Shown here piece by piece: positions 34,092 to 43,684 of a stretch of DNA of 49,374 nt. The position numbers were made by a program, and so were the translations under genes. Source of the DNA: Cupriavidus sp. D384 (GTDB taxonomy: Bacteria > Pseudomonadota > Gammaproteobacteria > Burkholderiales > Burkholderiaceae). Every line of letters begins with the position of its first letter. Position 1 is the stretch's first letter. The DNA is taken from contig NZ_BBQI01000029.1 in assembly GCF_001652915.1 (NCBI RefSeq), positions 1-49,374 of the forward strand, given 5' to 3'. Below the pieces are notes generated by a model. That model had not been told where the DNA came from, did not search any database, and worked only from the letters and a program-made list of their open reading frames with translations.

Positions 34092-37000
34092 ATGGGTCTG
34101 GGCTGGTTCGGATTGTCGACCTTCTGGCTGTTGCCGCTTGTCTGGCGAACGGTGGGCCGTGTGCTTGCCGGCGATCGCCGCCTGTTCGGCCGTGGCTCGC
34201 TGCGTATATGGATGGGTACGGTGCTGGTGCTGGGCGCCAGTGCCACGCTGGAAGCGCTGACTGGCGGCGAAGGCGCCACGGCCGGTGGTGCCGTGGGGCA
34301 TGCGCTGGCCGGCATGGTGTCCGGCATGCTTGGCTGGACCGGCGCGCTGCTGATGATGCTGGCCGTGCTGGGCCTGGCCGCACCGATGGTGTTCGGCGAA
34401 ACCTGGCGCAGCCTGTTCCTGTTGCGCCGGCCGCGCATGGATGCCGACGAGGCACCGGCCCCGTCGCCCGCGCGCCAGGAGTCGCGCACCGAGTCGCGCC
34501 AGGAGTCACGCGTGGATTCGCGCTCCGACTTCCGCACGGATTTCCGCTCCGAGTTCCGCAACGATGCGCGCGCCGAGACCGCGTCCTCGCAGGCGGCGTC
34601 GCGCGAATCCGTCGACCGCTGGGAAACGACGTCGATGCCGGGCCAGAACCGGCAGGCGCCGCGCCACAAGGGCATCGAAGCGGTATCCGCCCGCCGCCAG
34701 CCGGCCTGGCAACCGCCGCCGCGCACGCGTGAGTCGCCCCCGCAACCGGGCGAGATCTGGCTGCATCAGGCTGGGGCTCCCGGCGCTGTGAAGACCGAGC
34801 CGGTGGCCGCTTCGGCCCGCGCGGCATCGAGGCCCGAGACGGCCACGCCGCTGGCGTCTCAGCAGAAAGCGCAGCAGCAGACTCAGCCCAAACCGCAGCC
34901 GCAGCCGCAACCTCAACCTCAACCGAAACTGCAACCGAAGCCGGAAAGCAGGCCCGCTGCGCCCCAGGCCACCGTGGTCAGCAGCCCGTTCCGCAATCCG
35001 CAGCTTGGCTTGCGCTCGGCGATCACGACGCTGCCCGAAGCCATGGCAAAGCCCGCTGCGGCGGCCAGCGCCGCTGCAGTTGTGGCGGCGTCCGCCGACT
35101 CGGATGTGGCGGTTGCCGAAGCGCCGGTCCTGGCCGATGCGCTGGCGGAATCGTTGGCCGATACGCAAGCCGTGTCGCGTGCCACCGAGATCGCGGCCGA
35201 TATCGCCATGATCGCGGCGGCTGCCGATGTGGCCGACGATGCGGCACCGGCGCAAGCCGGCGAGCCAGTCACGCTGGCGTCGATTCGCGATGAAGCGATG
35301 ACGCTGCTGGCCGAACTGCGCGCGCTGGCCGGCAAGCCAAGCGAGGCGTCCGACGTTCCGGTGCAGGCGGAAGCCGAACCGCTGGCAGCAACGGTGGAAA
35401 CGGCGCCGATTCAGGAGACGGTCGAGCCGATGGCTGCCGTGGAGGCGGTGGCGTGGGATCAGACCGCAGAAACGGCGGTGGAACCTGCTGCAGCGTTGCT
35501 CGCCGCCGAACCGCCCATCGAGTCTATCGAGCCTGCCGAGCCTGTCGACGCCATCGCACCGGTCGAGTCCATCGGGACCATCGAGCCGCAACCCGAAGCG
35601 CCAGCAGCCCCGGTGCAGTCGGCCTCGGAGGCCATCGAAGCTGCCGTCGCCGCGTCGATTTCGGAGGCCGAGGCCGAAGCTGACATCGAACGGGCCGCCG
35701 AAGCAGAACGCGAAACCGTTGCAGCACAGGTTACGGCAGCAGAGGTTACGGCAGCACATACGGCAGCGGATCCGCAAGACCCCATCGATGCCACCGAACC
35801 CGTCCAGGCAACGGAAGGGGCGGAGCCCTCCGAGGCCGTGACGGCGGAAGACCCGGCGCCGGTGGAGGATGCGAACGTCTTCGTCCAGCCCACGCCAAAG
35901 CCGCGCATCGTGCTGCAGGCCGTGGTGGGCAACACCGTGCCGCTTGCCCCGGTGCAGCCCGCTACCGCTCAGCCTTCATTTTCGGTGGCGCCTGCGCCAC
36001 TTCCGACGCCGCCGGTCCCCCGCGTGGTCGTTGATTACCGCCTGCCCGGTACGGATCTGCTCGAAGCCGCAGCCGAGAGTGGCGAGAGTGCCGAACAGAT
36101 TTCCGAGGAACGCCTGCAGCAGACCAGCGAACTGATCGCGCAGCGGCTGGCCGAGTTCAAGGTGCCGGTGTCCGTGGTGGGTGCCAGCGCGGGTCCGGTC
36201 ATCACCCGTTTCGAGGTCGACCCGGCCGTGGGCGTGCGCGGCGCGCAGGTGGTCGGGCTGATGAAGGATCTGGCGCGCGCGCTGGGCGTGACATCGATCC
36301 GCGTGGTCGAAACCATTCCGGGCAAGACCTGCATGGGGCTGGAACTGCCCAATGCCAAGCGGCAGATGATCCGATTGTCGGAGATCGTCAGCGGCAGCGC
36401 GTTCGATGCCCACGCGTCGAAGCTGGTGCTGGCGATGGGCAAGGACATCACGGGCAACCCGGTGGTGACCGACCTGGCCCGCGCGCCGCACCTGCTGGTG
36501 GCTGGCACGACCGGCTCGGGCAAGTCGGTGGCGGTCAATGCCATGATCCTGTCGATGCTGTACAAGGCCACGCCGGAAGACGTGCGCATGATCATGATCG
36601 ACCCGAAGATGCTGGAGCTGTCGGTCTACGAGGGCATTCCGCACCTGCTGGCGCCGGTGGTGACCGATATGAAGCAGGCCGCGCACGCGCTGAACTGGTG
36701 CGTGGGCGAGATGGAAAAGCGCTACCGGCTGATGTCGGCGCTGGGCGTGCGCAACCTGGCCGGCTACAACCAGAAGATCCGCGCGGCCGAAGCGGCCGAA
36801 CAGAAGGTGCCGAATCCGTTCTCGCTGACGCCCGACGCACCGGAGCCGCTGTCCACGCTGCCGCTGATCGTGGTGGTGATCGACGAACTGGCCGACCTGA
36901 TGATGGTGGCGGGCAAGAAGATCGAGGAACTGATCGCCCGCCTGGCGCAGAAGGCGCGTGCGGCCGGTATCCACCTGATCCTGGCCACGCAGCGGCCGTC

Positions 37001-37523
37001 GGTGGACGTGATCACCGGTCTCATCAAGGCCAATATCCCGACGCGCGTGGCGTTCCAGGTCTCTTCCAAGATCGATTCGCGCACGATCCTGGACCAGATG
37101 GGCGCCGAAAGCCTGCTGGGGCAGGGCGACATGCTGTTCCTGCCGCCGGGCACCGGCTATCCGCAGCGCGTGCATGGCGCGTTCGTGGCCGACGAGGAAG
37201 TGCACCGCGTGGTGGAGCACTGGAAGCAGTTCGGCGAGCCGGACTATGACGAAGCCATCCTCGCCGGCGACGCACCCGAAGGCGCTGCCGACCTGTTCGG
37301 CGAAGGCGGGGGCGATGGCGAGGCCGATCCGCTCTACGACGAGGCCGCGCAATTCGTGCTGACGTCGCGCCGGGCATCGATTTCCGCCGTGCAGCGGCAG
37401 CTGCGCATCGGCTACAACCGGGCGGCGCGCCTGATCGAGCAGATGGAGGCGGCCGGGCTGGTGTCGCCGATGGGCCGCAACGGCACGCGCGAAGTCATCG
37501 CGCCCGGCGGCCCGGGCGACTGA
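34092..37523 (+). CDS. ftsK: FtsK/SpoIIIE-type DNA translocase with a long Ala/Glu/Pro linker
   Basis: A 1143-residue septal DNA pump that moves chromosome ends toward dif. The N terminus has about three hydrophobic segments (residues 2-18, 37-56, 70-105); the first helix and periplasmic loop of the usual four-helix domain appear to be missing. A linker of about 530 residues follows, with a charged Arg-Glu-Ser/Arg-Asp-Phe repeat (about 123-160), a Gln-Pro repeat (about 268-285) and a very Ala/Glu-rich stretch. The motor holds Walker A GTTGSGKS near 805 and Walker [14 protein letters not shown]. The last 65 residues are the KOPS-reading gamma winged helix. No ribosome site is evident at this ATG. 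Confidence 0.88.
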   Translation: MGLGWFGLSTFWLLPLVWRTVGRVLAGDRRLFGRGSLRIWMGTVLVLGASATLEALTGGEGATAGGAVGHALAGMVSGMLGWTGALLMMLAVLGLAAPMVFGETWRSLFLLRRPRMDADEAPAPSPARQESRTESRQESRVDSRSDFRTDFRSEFRNDARAETASSQAASRESVDRWETTSMPGQNRQAPRHKGIEAVSARRQPAWQPPPRTRESPPQPGEIWLHQAGAPGAVKTEPVAASARAASRPETATPLASQQKAQQQTQPKPQPQPQPQPQPKLQPKPESRPAAPQATVVSSPFRNPQLGLRSAITTLPEAMAKPAAAASAAAVVAASADSDVAVAEAPVLADALAESLADTQAVSRATEIAADIAMIAAAADVADDAAPAQAGEPVTLASIRDEAMTLLAELRALAGKPSEASDVPVQAEAEPLAATVETAPIQETVEPMAAVEAVAWDQTAETAVEPAAALLAAEPPIESIEPAEPVDAIAPVESIGTIEPQPEAPAAPVQSASEAIEAAVAASISEAEAEADIERAAEAERETVAAQVTAAEVTAAHTAADPQDPIDATEPVQATEGAEPSEAVTAEDPAPVEDANVFVQPTPKPRIVLQAVVGNTVPLAPVQPATAQPSFSVAPAPLPTPPVPRVVVDYRLPGTDLLEAAAESGESAEQISEERLQQTSELIAQRLAEFKVPVSVVGASAGPVITRFEVDPAVGVRGAQVVGLMKDLARALGVTSIRVVETIPGKTCMGLELPNAKRQMIRLSEIVSGSAFDAHASKLVLAMGKDITGNPVVTDLARAPHLLVAGTTGSGKSVAVNAMILSMLYKATPEDVRMIMIDPKMLELSVYEGIPHLLAPVVTDMKQAAHALNWCVGEMEKRYRLMSALGVRNLAGYNQKIRAAEAAEQKVPNPFSLTPDAPEPLSTLPLIVVVIDELADLMMVAGKKIEELIARLAQKARAAGIHLILATQRPSVDVITGLIKANIPTRVAFQVSSKIDSRTILDQMGAESLLGQGDMLFLPPGTGYPQRVHGAFVADEEVHRVVEHWKQFGEPDYDEAILAGDAPEGAADLFGEGGGDGEADPLYDEAAQFVLTSRRASISAVQRQLRIGYNRAARLIEQMEAAGLVSPMGRNGTREVIAPGGPGD

Positions 37524-37550
37524 TCCAACGCGTCGGAAGAGGCCATCGAC

Positions 37551-37907
37551 ATGCGCGCCATCCAGGGCAATCTGCTGCACGACGTCCCGGTCCACGCCGA
37601 CGGCGAGGTCTTCACGGACCTGCTGTCCTGGCAGGCCACGGGCCGGGTCCGGATCGAGCGGATCGTCTCCAACGGCCAGGCCAGCCCGGCTGATTTCTGG
37701 TACGACAGCGCCGACGACGAGTGGGTGCTGGTCATCAGCGGCAGCGCCAGCGTGGAAATCGACGATGGCACGAGCCATATGCTGGGCGCCGGAGACTGGC
37801 TCCAGCTGCCCGCCCATTGCCGTCATCGGGTGGCCTGGACCGATGCGGCGCAGCCGACGGTCTGGCTGGCTGTCCACGTGAGTCCCGATCCGCCGCAGGC
37901 TTCCTAG
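37551..37907 (+). CDS. Small cupin-domain protein
   Basis: A 118-residue single-domain cupin. The two cupin motifs can be made out around DEWVLVISGSASVEIDDG and LGAGDWLQLPAHCRHRVAWTD, with His residues in the second motif as possible metal ligands; the first motif lacks the usual His-x-His, so metal binding is uncertain. GGAAGAGG lies before the ATG. It follows ftsK by 27 bp and may be read through from it, but no functional link is apparent. Confidence 0.82.
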   Translation: MRAIQGNLLHDVPVHADGEVFTDLLSWQATGRVRIERIVSNGQASPADFWYDSADDEWVLVISGSASVEIDDGTSHMLGAGDWLQLPAHCRHRVAWTDAAQPTVWLAVHVSPDPPQAS

Positions 37908-38057
37908 CTTTCCTTTCCCCTGGGCGGGAGCGGGAGCATAGCCTGGCTGGGGCGGTGCCAACGTCTGGGGGCAGGCTTCGTACAGCCCATCTTGTATGGC
38001 GCTCGTATGGCTTTATGATGTCGGGACAACTCACCCGGAGACTCCGGCTTGTCCCCC

Positions 38058-39581
38058 ATGCCCCGGCTGCTCGTCGTCTGGTTTTCGCTTGCCTGCCTGC
38101 TCGGTCCGGCCGCCCATGCTGCCCAGCCGGACGCCCTGCGCATTGGGTCCAAGCGCTTCACCGAGTCGTACATCCTTGGCGAAATCCTGACGCAGGCCGC
38201 GGCGCCCCATGCCGGGGCGCGTCACCTGCCAGGACTGGGCAATACGGCCATCGTGTTCGAGGCGCTCAAGGCCGGCAACATCGATGCCTATCCCGACTAC
38301 ACCGGCACGCTCGCCAGCGAAATCCTGAAGCTGCCCGGCCACGCCACGCTGGCGCAGATCAACGCTGCGCTGGCGCCAATGGGGCTGGGCGCGGCGATTC
38401 CCCTTGGTTTCGAGAATACCTACGCCATCGCGGTATCCGATGCCCGCGCGGGCAGCCTGCGTACGCTGGCTGACCTGGCGCGCCAGCCCGGCCTCCGGCT
38501 CGGGTTGTCCCACGAATTCATGGGCCGCGCCGACGGCTGGCCGGCGCTGGTGCGGGCCTATGGCCTGCCGCAGAAGCCGGTTGGCATCGATCACGGCATC
38601 GCCTACGAGGCCCTGCGCGACGGCCAGATCGACGGCACCGACATCTACTCGACCGACGCCAAGATCCACAGGTTTCACCTGCGCGTGCTGGAAGACAACC
38701 TCCACGTGTTTCCGGGCTATGAGGCCGTGGTCGTCTACCGGCTGGACGTGCCACAACGCTTTCCGGCCGCCTGGCAGGCGCTGGGGCAACTGGCGGGGCG
38801 CATCACCGTGGCGGACATGATCGACATGAACGCTGCGGCAGAGATCGGCGGGGAATCGTTCGCGGCCATCGCGCGGCGGTTTCTGTCGGGGCGTCCGGTC
38901 AAGGGTGCCAGTGCGGCCAGTGCAGGCAGTGCGCAGGCTGGCGGCGGCGGCCGGCGCCTGTTCGGCGTGCTGGCTGGCGCGGATACCTGGCGTCTGACGG
39001 TGCGCCATCTGGCACTGGTGGGCGGCGCGGTGGGCGCGGCCACGCTGGTGGGGGTGCCGCTGGGCATCGTGGCGGCACGGCGTCGCCGGCTTGGGCAGGT
39101 GCTGCTGGCGCTGGTGGGCATGCTGCAGACGGTGCCGTCGCTGGCGCTGCTGGCGATGCTGATTCCGCTGCTGGGCCGTATTGGCGTCTGGCCGGCGATG
39201 ATCGCGCTGTTCCTGTATGCGCTGCTGCCGATCGTGCGCAATGCCTGCACGGGTCTTCAGGAAATCTCGCAGGGCATGCGCGATGCGGCGCGCGCGCTCG
39301 GTTTCCGGCCCATGCAGGTGCTGCGCTACGTGGAGATTCCACTCGCCATGCCGGTGGTGCTGGCCGGGGTGAAGACCGCTGCCATCATCAGCGTCGGCAC
39401 GGCGACGATTGCCGCCTTCGTGGGGGCCGGCGGCTACGGCGAGCGCATCGTCACCGGCCTTGCGCTCAATGATTCGACGCTGCTGCTGGCTGGCGCCATT
39501 CCCGCCGCGCTGCTGGCGCTGCTGGTGCAGGGGGCGTTTGGTGGCGTGGAATGGTGGACGCGCCGCCGGCGCGCGTCCTGA
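38058..39581 (+). CDS. Osmoprotectant ABC transporter, fused substrate-binding protein and permease
   Basis: A 507-residue fusion. A signal peptide (residues 1-22) leads into an OpuAC/ProX-type binding domain (about 25-290; IGSKRFTESYILGEIL, GNIDAYPDYTGTL, GTDIYSTDAKI). A ProW/OpuCB-type permease with five to six helices follows (about 315-500), including the EAA-like loop EISQGMRDAARALGFRPMQVLRYVEIPLAMP. Such proteins import glycine betaine, choline or related quaternary amines. The usual order in fused forms is the reverse, permease first. No ABC ATPase gene is adjacent. The ATG at 38058 is chosen over a TTG 9 bp upstream. Confidence 0.88.
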   Translation: MPRLLVVWFSLACLLGPAAHAAQPDALRIGSKRFTESYILGEILTQAAAPHAGARHLPGLGNTAIVFEALKAGNIDAYPDYTGTLASEILKLPGHATLAQINAALAPMGLGAAIPLGFENTYAIAVSDARAGSLRTLADLARQPGLRLGLSHEFMGRADGWPALVRAYGLPQKPVGIDHGIAYEALRDGQIDGTDIYSTDAKIHRFHLRVLEDNLHVFPGYEAVVVYRLDVPQRFPAAWQALGQLAGRITVADMIDMNAAAEIGGESFAAIARRFLSGRPVKGASAASAGSAQAGGGGRRLFGVLAGADTWRLTVRHLALVGGAVGAATLVGVPLGIVAARRRRLGQVLLALVGMLQTVPSLALLAMLIPLLGRIGVWPAMIALFLYALLPIVRNACTGLQEISQGMRDAARALGFRPMQVLRYVEIPLAMPVVLAGVKTAAIISVGTATIAAFVGAGGYGERIVTGLALNDSTLLLAGAIPAALLALLVQGAFGGVEWWTRRRRAS

Positions 39582-39603
39582 GGCCAACCTGTCTGTGATC
39601 CCC

Positions 39604-40908
39604 ATGCGTGGACTGAAGATGTTCCGATACTGGCTGCTGGCGATGACGCTGGCATCGACGGCCGGCGCCGCGCCGGGCGCTGGGCCAGCCCCGGCAGCCT
39701 CCGCCGATCAGGTTGCGCGCGGGCGCTACCTGGCCCGCATCGCCAATTGCGTGGCATGTCACACGGCCGAAGGCGGCGCCCCCATGGCTGGCGGCCTGCC
39801 ATTGCAGACCGGCGTCGGCACGGTGTACTCGACCAATATCACGCCCGATGCCGAGACCGGGCTGGGGCGCTATTCGCTGGACGATTTCGACCGGGCCGTG
39901 CGCCATGGGCAGGCGCGCGACGGCAAGCGGCTGTATCCGGCCATGCCGTACACGTCATACGCGAAGATGACGCGCGACGACGTGGCGGCGCTCTATGCGT
40001 GGCTGCGCAGCGAAGTAAAGCCCGTGCGCCAGGCGAATCGCGAAACCGGACTGCAGTGGCCCTACAGCATGCGCTGGCTGCTGGTGCCGTGGAACTGGCT
40101 GAACCTGCGTGGCGATCCGGTGCGGGCCGACGCGAAGCAGGGCGACACGTGGCAACGCGGCGCCTATATCGTCCAGGCCGTGGCCCATTGCGGCGCCTGC
40201 CATACGCCGCGCGGCGTGCTGTACGGCGAGAAGGGCATCGACGAACGCAGCCGCCATTTCCTGTCCGGTGCGATGGTCGAGGGCTGGTCGGCCACCAATC
40301 TCACCGGTGATGCCTTGACCGGCCTGGGGGCCTGGTCGAAAGCGGATCTGGTGGAGTACCTGCACACGGGCCGCAATGCGCATGCCACGTCGTTCGGCCC
40401 CATGTCCACCGTCATCGCCACTTCCACGCAATACATGAGCGCCACCGATCTCGACGCGGTAGCCACCTATCTGAAGTCGATTGCCGGCGTGCGGGGCGAA
40501 ACGCAGCCGTTCCGCTACGACGCATCGGCCGCCAGGCAACTGGAGCAGGGCCGCTTCGACACACCGGGCGCGCGCCAGTACGCCACGTTCTGCATGCCTT
40601 GCCACCAGAGCACCGGCAAGGGCTTTGCGCGGGTGTTTCCGCCGCTGGCCGGCAACCCGACCGTTGTGGACCCCAATCCGGCATCGCTGGTCAACCTGCT
40701 GCTCGACGGAGCCGTGACGGCGCGCGTCGATACGGCGCCAACCGACTACCACATGCCCGGCTATGGCTGGACCCTGGACGATCAGGAACTGGCCAATCTC
40801 CTGACGTTTATCCGGGGCAGCTGGGGCAACCGCGCCGCGCCCGTGTCCCCCGATGCCGTGGCCGAGCGCCGCCGCGCGATGGGCGTGCGCGCCCCAGAGA
40901 CTCCATGA
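39604..40908 (+). CDS. Triheme c-type cytochrome, dehydrogenase electron-transfer subunit
   Basis: A 434-residue exported cytochrome with three CXXCH heme sites: Cys49-His53 (CVACH), Cys196-His200 (CGACH) and Cys330-His334 (CMPCH). This three-heme, about 430-residue design is that of the cytochrome subunits of membrane-bound alcohol, gluconate and aldehyde dehydrogenases, which pass electrons to ubiquinone or a terminal oxidase. A signal peptide covers residues 1-22; an ATG at 39619 is an alternative start. The flavoprotein gene begins 4 bp after its stop, so the two are presumably one periplasmic enzyme system. Confidence 0.92.
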   Translation: MRGLKMFRYWLLAMTLASTAGAAPGAGPAPAASADQVARGRYLARIANCVACHTAEGGAPMAGGLPLQTGVGTVYSTNITPDAETGLGRYSLDDFDRAVRHGQARDGKRLYPAMPYTSYAKMTRDDVAALYAWLRSEVKPVRQANRETGLQWPYSMRWLLVPWNWLNLRGDPVRADAKQGDTWQRGAYIVQAVAHCGACHTPRGVLYGEKGIDERSRHFLSGAMVEGWSATNLTGDALTGLGAWSKADLVEYLHTGRNAHATSFGPMSTVIATSTQYMSATDLDAVATYLKSIAGVRGETQPFRYDASAARQLEQGRFDTPGARQYATFCMPCHQSTGKGFARVFPPLAGNPTVVDPNPASLVNLLLDGAVTARVDTAPTDYHMPGYGWTLDDQELANLLTFIRGSWGNRAAPVSPDAVAERRRAMGVRAPETP

Positions 40909-40912
40909 CGCC

Positions 40913-42760
40913 ATGACCATTACCCGCAGAGACTTCCTGAACGGCACTGCGCTGACCGTGGCGGCGGGGCTGGCGCCGGGCCGGTTGCTGGCGGCCCCCG
41001 GTTCGGCCACGGGCAGCTACCCGCCCGCGTTGACGGGGCTGCGCGGCAATCATGCCGGCACCTATACGCTGGCGCACAGCCTGGCGCGCGAAGGCGCCAC
41101 GTATCCCGGCGTGCTGGCGCGGGAGGCGTATGACCTGGTGGTGGTGGGCGGCGGCATCAGCGGGCTGGCGGCGGCGTGGTTCTATCAGCGCAGGTTTGGC
41201 GCGTCGCGGCGTATCCTGATCCTCGACAATCATGACGATTTCGGCGGCCATGCCAAGCGCAACGAGTTCACCGTGCGTGGCCGCAGGCTGGTCACCTACG
41301 GCGGCAGCGCAGACATGCCGCCCTCGGCTAACGACAATGCCGCCGTGCGAACCTTGCTGGCTGGGCTGGGGCTGGCGCCTACCGCGCAGGCGCGTGCCTT
41401 GCCGGGCGAAGATTATGAACGGCGAGGCCTGGGGCGCGCCGTGTTCTTCGATGCCGGTCATTTCGGCCGCGATCAGTGGCTGGCCGGCGATCCGTATGCC
41501 GCCGTTGTCGATACACGCGTGCGCGGCGCGGTGGTGTCGACCGAAGCCGCCGACACATTGCGCGGATTTCTGGCGAAAGCGCCATTACCGGCTGCCGACC
41601 GCGATGCGCTGCTCCGGCTGGCGCAAGGCGCGACCGACTTCCTTGCCGGCATGCCGGCCGAGACCCGGCGCATCTATCTGCAATCCACGCGATACGCGGC
41701 GTTCCTGCGCGACAAGGCGGGCGTCGGGCTGGCTGGCCTGCGCTTCCTGCGCAGCCGCAGCCAGGATGCATATGCGCTGGATGCCGACGGGATATCGGTT
41801 GCGCAGGCCATTGCCATCGGGCTGCCGGCTGGGGCGGGCATGCCCGATCCCGTCGTGGACGGCAGGCTGGGCAAGTCGCCGGGATCGCGCCAATGGTTTG
41901 CGGACGGCAACGCCACGCTGGCCCGGGCGCTGGTGGCGCAGCTGGTGCCCCCGGTGCTGCCGGCGGGTGCCAAGGCTGTCGGAGACGCCCGTATCGACTA
42001 TGGCAAGCTTGACCAGGACGGCAGCAGTGTGCGCATCCGGCTGAACAGCACCGCCATTTCGGTCGAGCCCGATGTGCGCATCACGCGTGTCACCTACGGC
42101 TGGCAGGGAAACCTGCAGCGTGTGGAGGCGCAGCACGTGATCGTCGCCGGATACGGCATGATGGTGCCGTTCATCGTGCCGACCCTTCCGGCAGCGGCAA
42201 AAACGGCGCTGCGTTCCGATGTCAAGGCGCCGCTGGTCTACACGAAGGTGGCGCTGGACAACTGGCGGGCCTTCGACACCTTGAAGGCATGGCGCATCCA
42301 TGCGCCGACAATGGCCTATTCCGATCTCTGGCTGGAGCCTGCCGCCGGAGGGCCCGACGATCCGGTAGTGCTGCACATGCTGTATGTACCCACGGTGCCG
42401 GATAGCGGCATGCAGGCGCGCGAGCGCTTCCGTGCGGGGCGGGCGTTCCTGCTGGGCACACCGTTCGACGTGCTTGAGCGCGACATACGCGCACAACTGG
42501 ATCGCATGCTGGCGCCAGGCAGTTTCCGCGCCGAGCGGGATATCCGGGGCATCACGGTCAATCGCTGGGCTCACGGGTACAGCTATATGCCGTCCTCGCT
42601 GGTACCCGACGATGCGGGTCTGCAGGCGGCGCTGGAGCAGGCAGGGCTGGGCATCGGCAATATCCGCATTGCCGGGGCCGATGTGGCCGGAAGCCCGTCC
42701 GTTACCGCCGCCATTGACCAGGCGCAGCGTGCGGTGCTGTCATTGCGGGCGGACACTTGA
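40913..42760 (+). CDS. Tat-exported FAD oxidoreductase, spermidine-dehydrogenase-like
   Basis: A 615-residue flavoprotein. The N terminus MTITRRDFLNGTALTVAAGL is a twin-arginine signal, so the enzyme is exported folded with its FAD. The Rossmann motif is VVVGGGISGLAAAW near residue 77, followed by NHDDFGGHAKRNEF, which resembles Pseudomonas/Citrobacter spermidine dehydrogenase. The C-terminal region has the flavin-amine-oxidase ending (GNIRIAGADVAGSPSVTAAIDQAQRAV). It starts 4 bp after the triheme cytochrome gene and probably donates electrons to it. A polyamine is the best-guess substrate, but this is inference. Confidence 0.85.
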   Translation: MTITRRDFLNGTALTVAAGLAPGRLLAAPGSATGSYPPALTGLRGNHAGTYTLAHSLAREGATYPGVLAREAYDLVVVGGGISGLAAAWFYQRRFGASRRILILDNHDDFGGHAKRNEFTVRGRRLVTYGGSADMPPSANDNAAVRTLLAGLGLAPTAQARALPGEDYERRGLGRAVFFDAGHFGRDQWLAGDPYAAVVDTRVRGAVVSTEAADTLRGFLAKAPLPAADRDALLRLAQGATDFLAGMPAETRRIYLQSTRYAAFLRDKAGVGLAGLRFLRSRSQDAYALDADGISVAQAIAIGLPAGAGMPDPVVDGRLGKSPGSRQWFADGNATLARALVAQLVPPVLPAGAKAVGDARIDYGKLDQDGSSVRIRLNSTAISVEPDVRITRVTYGWQGNLQRVEAQHVIVAGYGMMVPFIVPTLPAAAKTALRSDVKAPLVYTKVALDNWRAFDTLKAWRIHAPTMAYSDLWLEPAAGGPDDPVVLHMLYVPTVPDSGMQARERFRAGRAFLLGTPFDVLERDIRAQLDRMLAPGSFRAERDIRGITVNRWAHGYSYMPSSLVPDDAGLQAALEQAGLGIGNIRIAGADVAGSPSVTAAIDQAQRAVLSLRADT

Positions 42761-42797
42761 GCCAGGCGCACCGGGCGGCCGCCATCGATACCGTTAT

Positions 42798-43238
42798 TCA
42801 GCCGCCAGTGACGAATTTCTGCAGAAGTCGGCGGAATTCATCGAATTCCTCAACGGAAAATCCCTGCAGCCGTTGATTCAATACTTCCGGTGCAATAGTC
42901 GGAATTTCAGAGGCGATACTCCTGCCTTTCGGCGTCAGGGTCAAATTCACCACGCGCCGGTCGTCGATGCTGCGACTCCGTTCGAGCAGGCCTTTCTCCT
43001 CGAGTTTGTCGAGCATGCGGGTCATCAGGCCGCTATCGATGCCAAGCAGTTTGCTGATCTCGAATGGCGTGCTGGCCATCCCCCGGTTGAGCGAAAGCAG
43101 GATGCCCATTTGCTGGCCGTTGATGTCCAGCGGACGCAGTGCCGAGTCCATTTCCATCAGCAGGCTGTTGCGGGCCTTGTTCAGGTGGAAGCCAATGCTT
43201 TGCGTCAGCTGGAAATTGTCAGGTGTGTAGTGCTTCAC
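42798..43238 (-). CDS. MarR-family transcriptional regulator
   Basis: A 146-residue winged-helix repressor: dimer helix (NFQLTQSIGFHLNKARNSLLMEMDSAL), recognition region (TPFEISKLLGIDSGLMTRMLDKLEEKGLLERSRSIDDRRVVNLTLTPKG) and C-terminal dimer helix. I chose a GTG at 43238, with AAGGAAA about 6 bp upstream, because it gives the normal family length and start; upstream in-frame ATGs would add over 80 residues unlike the family. It is divergent from two outer-membrane genes, with palindromes between, and is the likely regulator of them. It converges on the flavoprotein gene. Confidence 0.85.
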   Translation of the reverse strand: MKHYTPDNFQLTQSIGFHLNKARNSLLMEMDSALRPLDINGQQMGILLSLNRGMASTPFEISKLLGIDSGLMTRMLDKLEEKGLLERSRSIDDRRVVNLTLTPKGRSIASEIPTIAPEVLNQRLQGFSVEEFDEFRRLLQKFVTGG

Positions 43239-43254
43239 GACGGTTTCCTTTTGC

Positions 43255-43287
43255 GTTGCACTGATCGAAAGTTGATCGGTCAGCAAC
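43255..43287. promoter_or_regulatory. Imperfect inverted repeat close upstream of the MarR gene
   Basis: GTTGC (43255-43259) and GCAAC (43283-43287) enclose CTGATC and GATCGGTCAG halves in an interrupted dyad; TGATCG also occurs twice in direct orientation 11 bp apart. It lies 17-50 bp before the GTG and is a candidate MarR autoregulatory operator. Confidence 0.45.
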
Positions 43288-43408
43288 CGATCCACGCCTC
43301 TGGCGAATGCTGGCTGGCAGGCATTCGCCGGATCGTAGTCTGGCAAAATCGCTGCGATATGGGAATTCAATTTTATTGTGTCTCGAATTAGACGAAATGG
43401 AATGCGCG

Positions 43409-43464
43409 AAACTGCATCGTCGAGATTTTCGGCGATGCAGTTTGGGGGAATTGAATAATCCCCC
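43409..43464. promoter_or_regulatory. Two adjacent perfect inverted repeats between MarR and porin genes
   Basis: First, AAACTGCATCG (43409-43419) with CGATGCAGTTT (43433-43443), an 11-bp perfect dyad. Immediately after, GGGGGA (43444-43449) with TCCCCC (43459-43464). They stand in the middle of the 446-bp gap 43239-43684, which is AT-richer than its surroundings and contains no gene. They may be operators or mRNA leader hairpins of the plus-strand genes. Confidence 0.5.
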
Positions 43465-43684
43465 GTACGGGTTATAGAGTGACTCGACATTATGGCAATG
43501 TGTGATGCCGGTAATGGTGCAGCTGCAATATTGCGGGCCAGTTTCCCGAAAGTACTTAAGGCGGGATACAAGAAAGTTCATCACGGCGCGACGCGCATCT
43601 GACGGGACGCTCCGGTACATTGCCCGGCAGGGGCTTGATATGCCACATCAGCCCATGTCGAACGTTGCCTCCGGAGTCCACTCG

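Noticed and set aside
34862..34950. Gln-Pro repeat in ftsK as a CRISPR-like or mobile repeat
   Set aside because: It is a coding low-complexity repeat in frame within the linker, without spacers or flanking mobile-element signs.
43502..43684. Upstream extension of the first barrel protein to an ATG at 43502
   Set aside because: The added 61 residues are charged and would precede the signal peptide; the ATG at 43685 has a good ribosome site.
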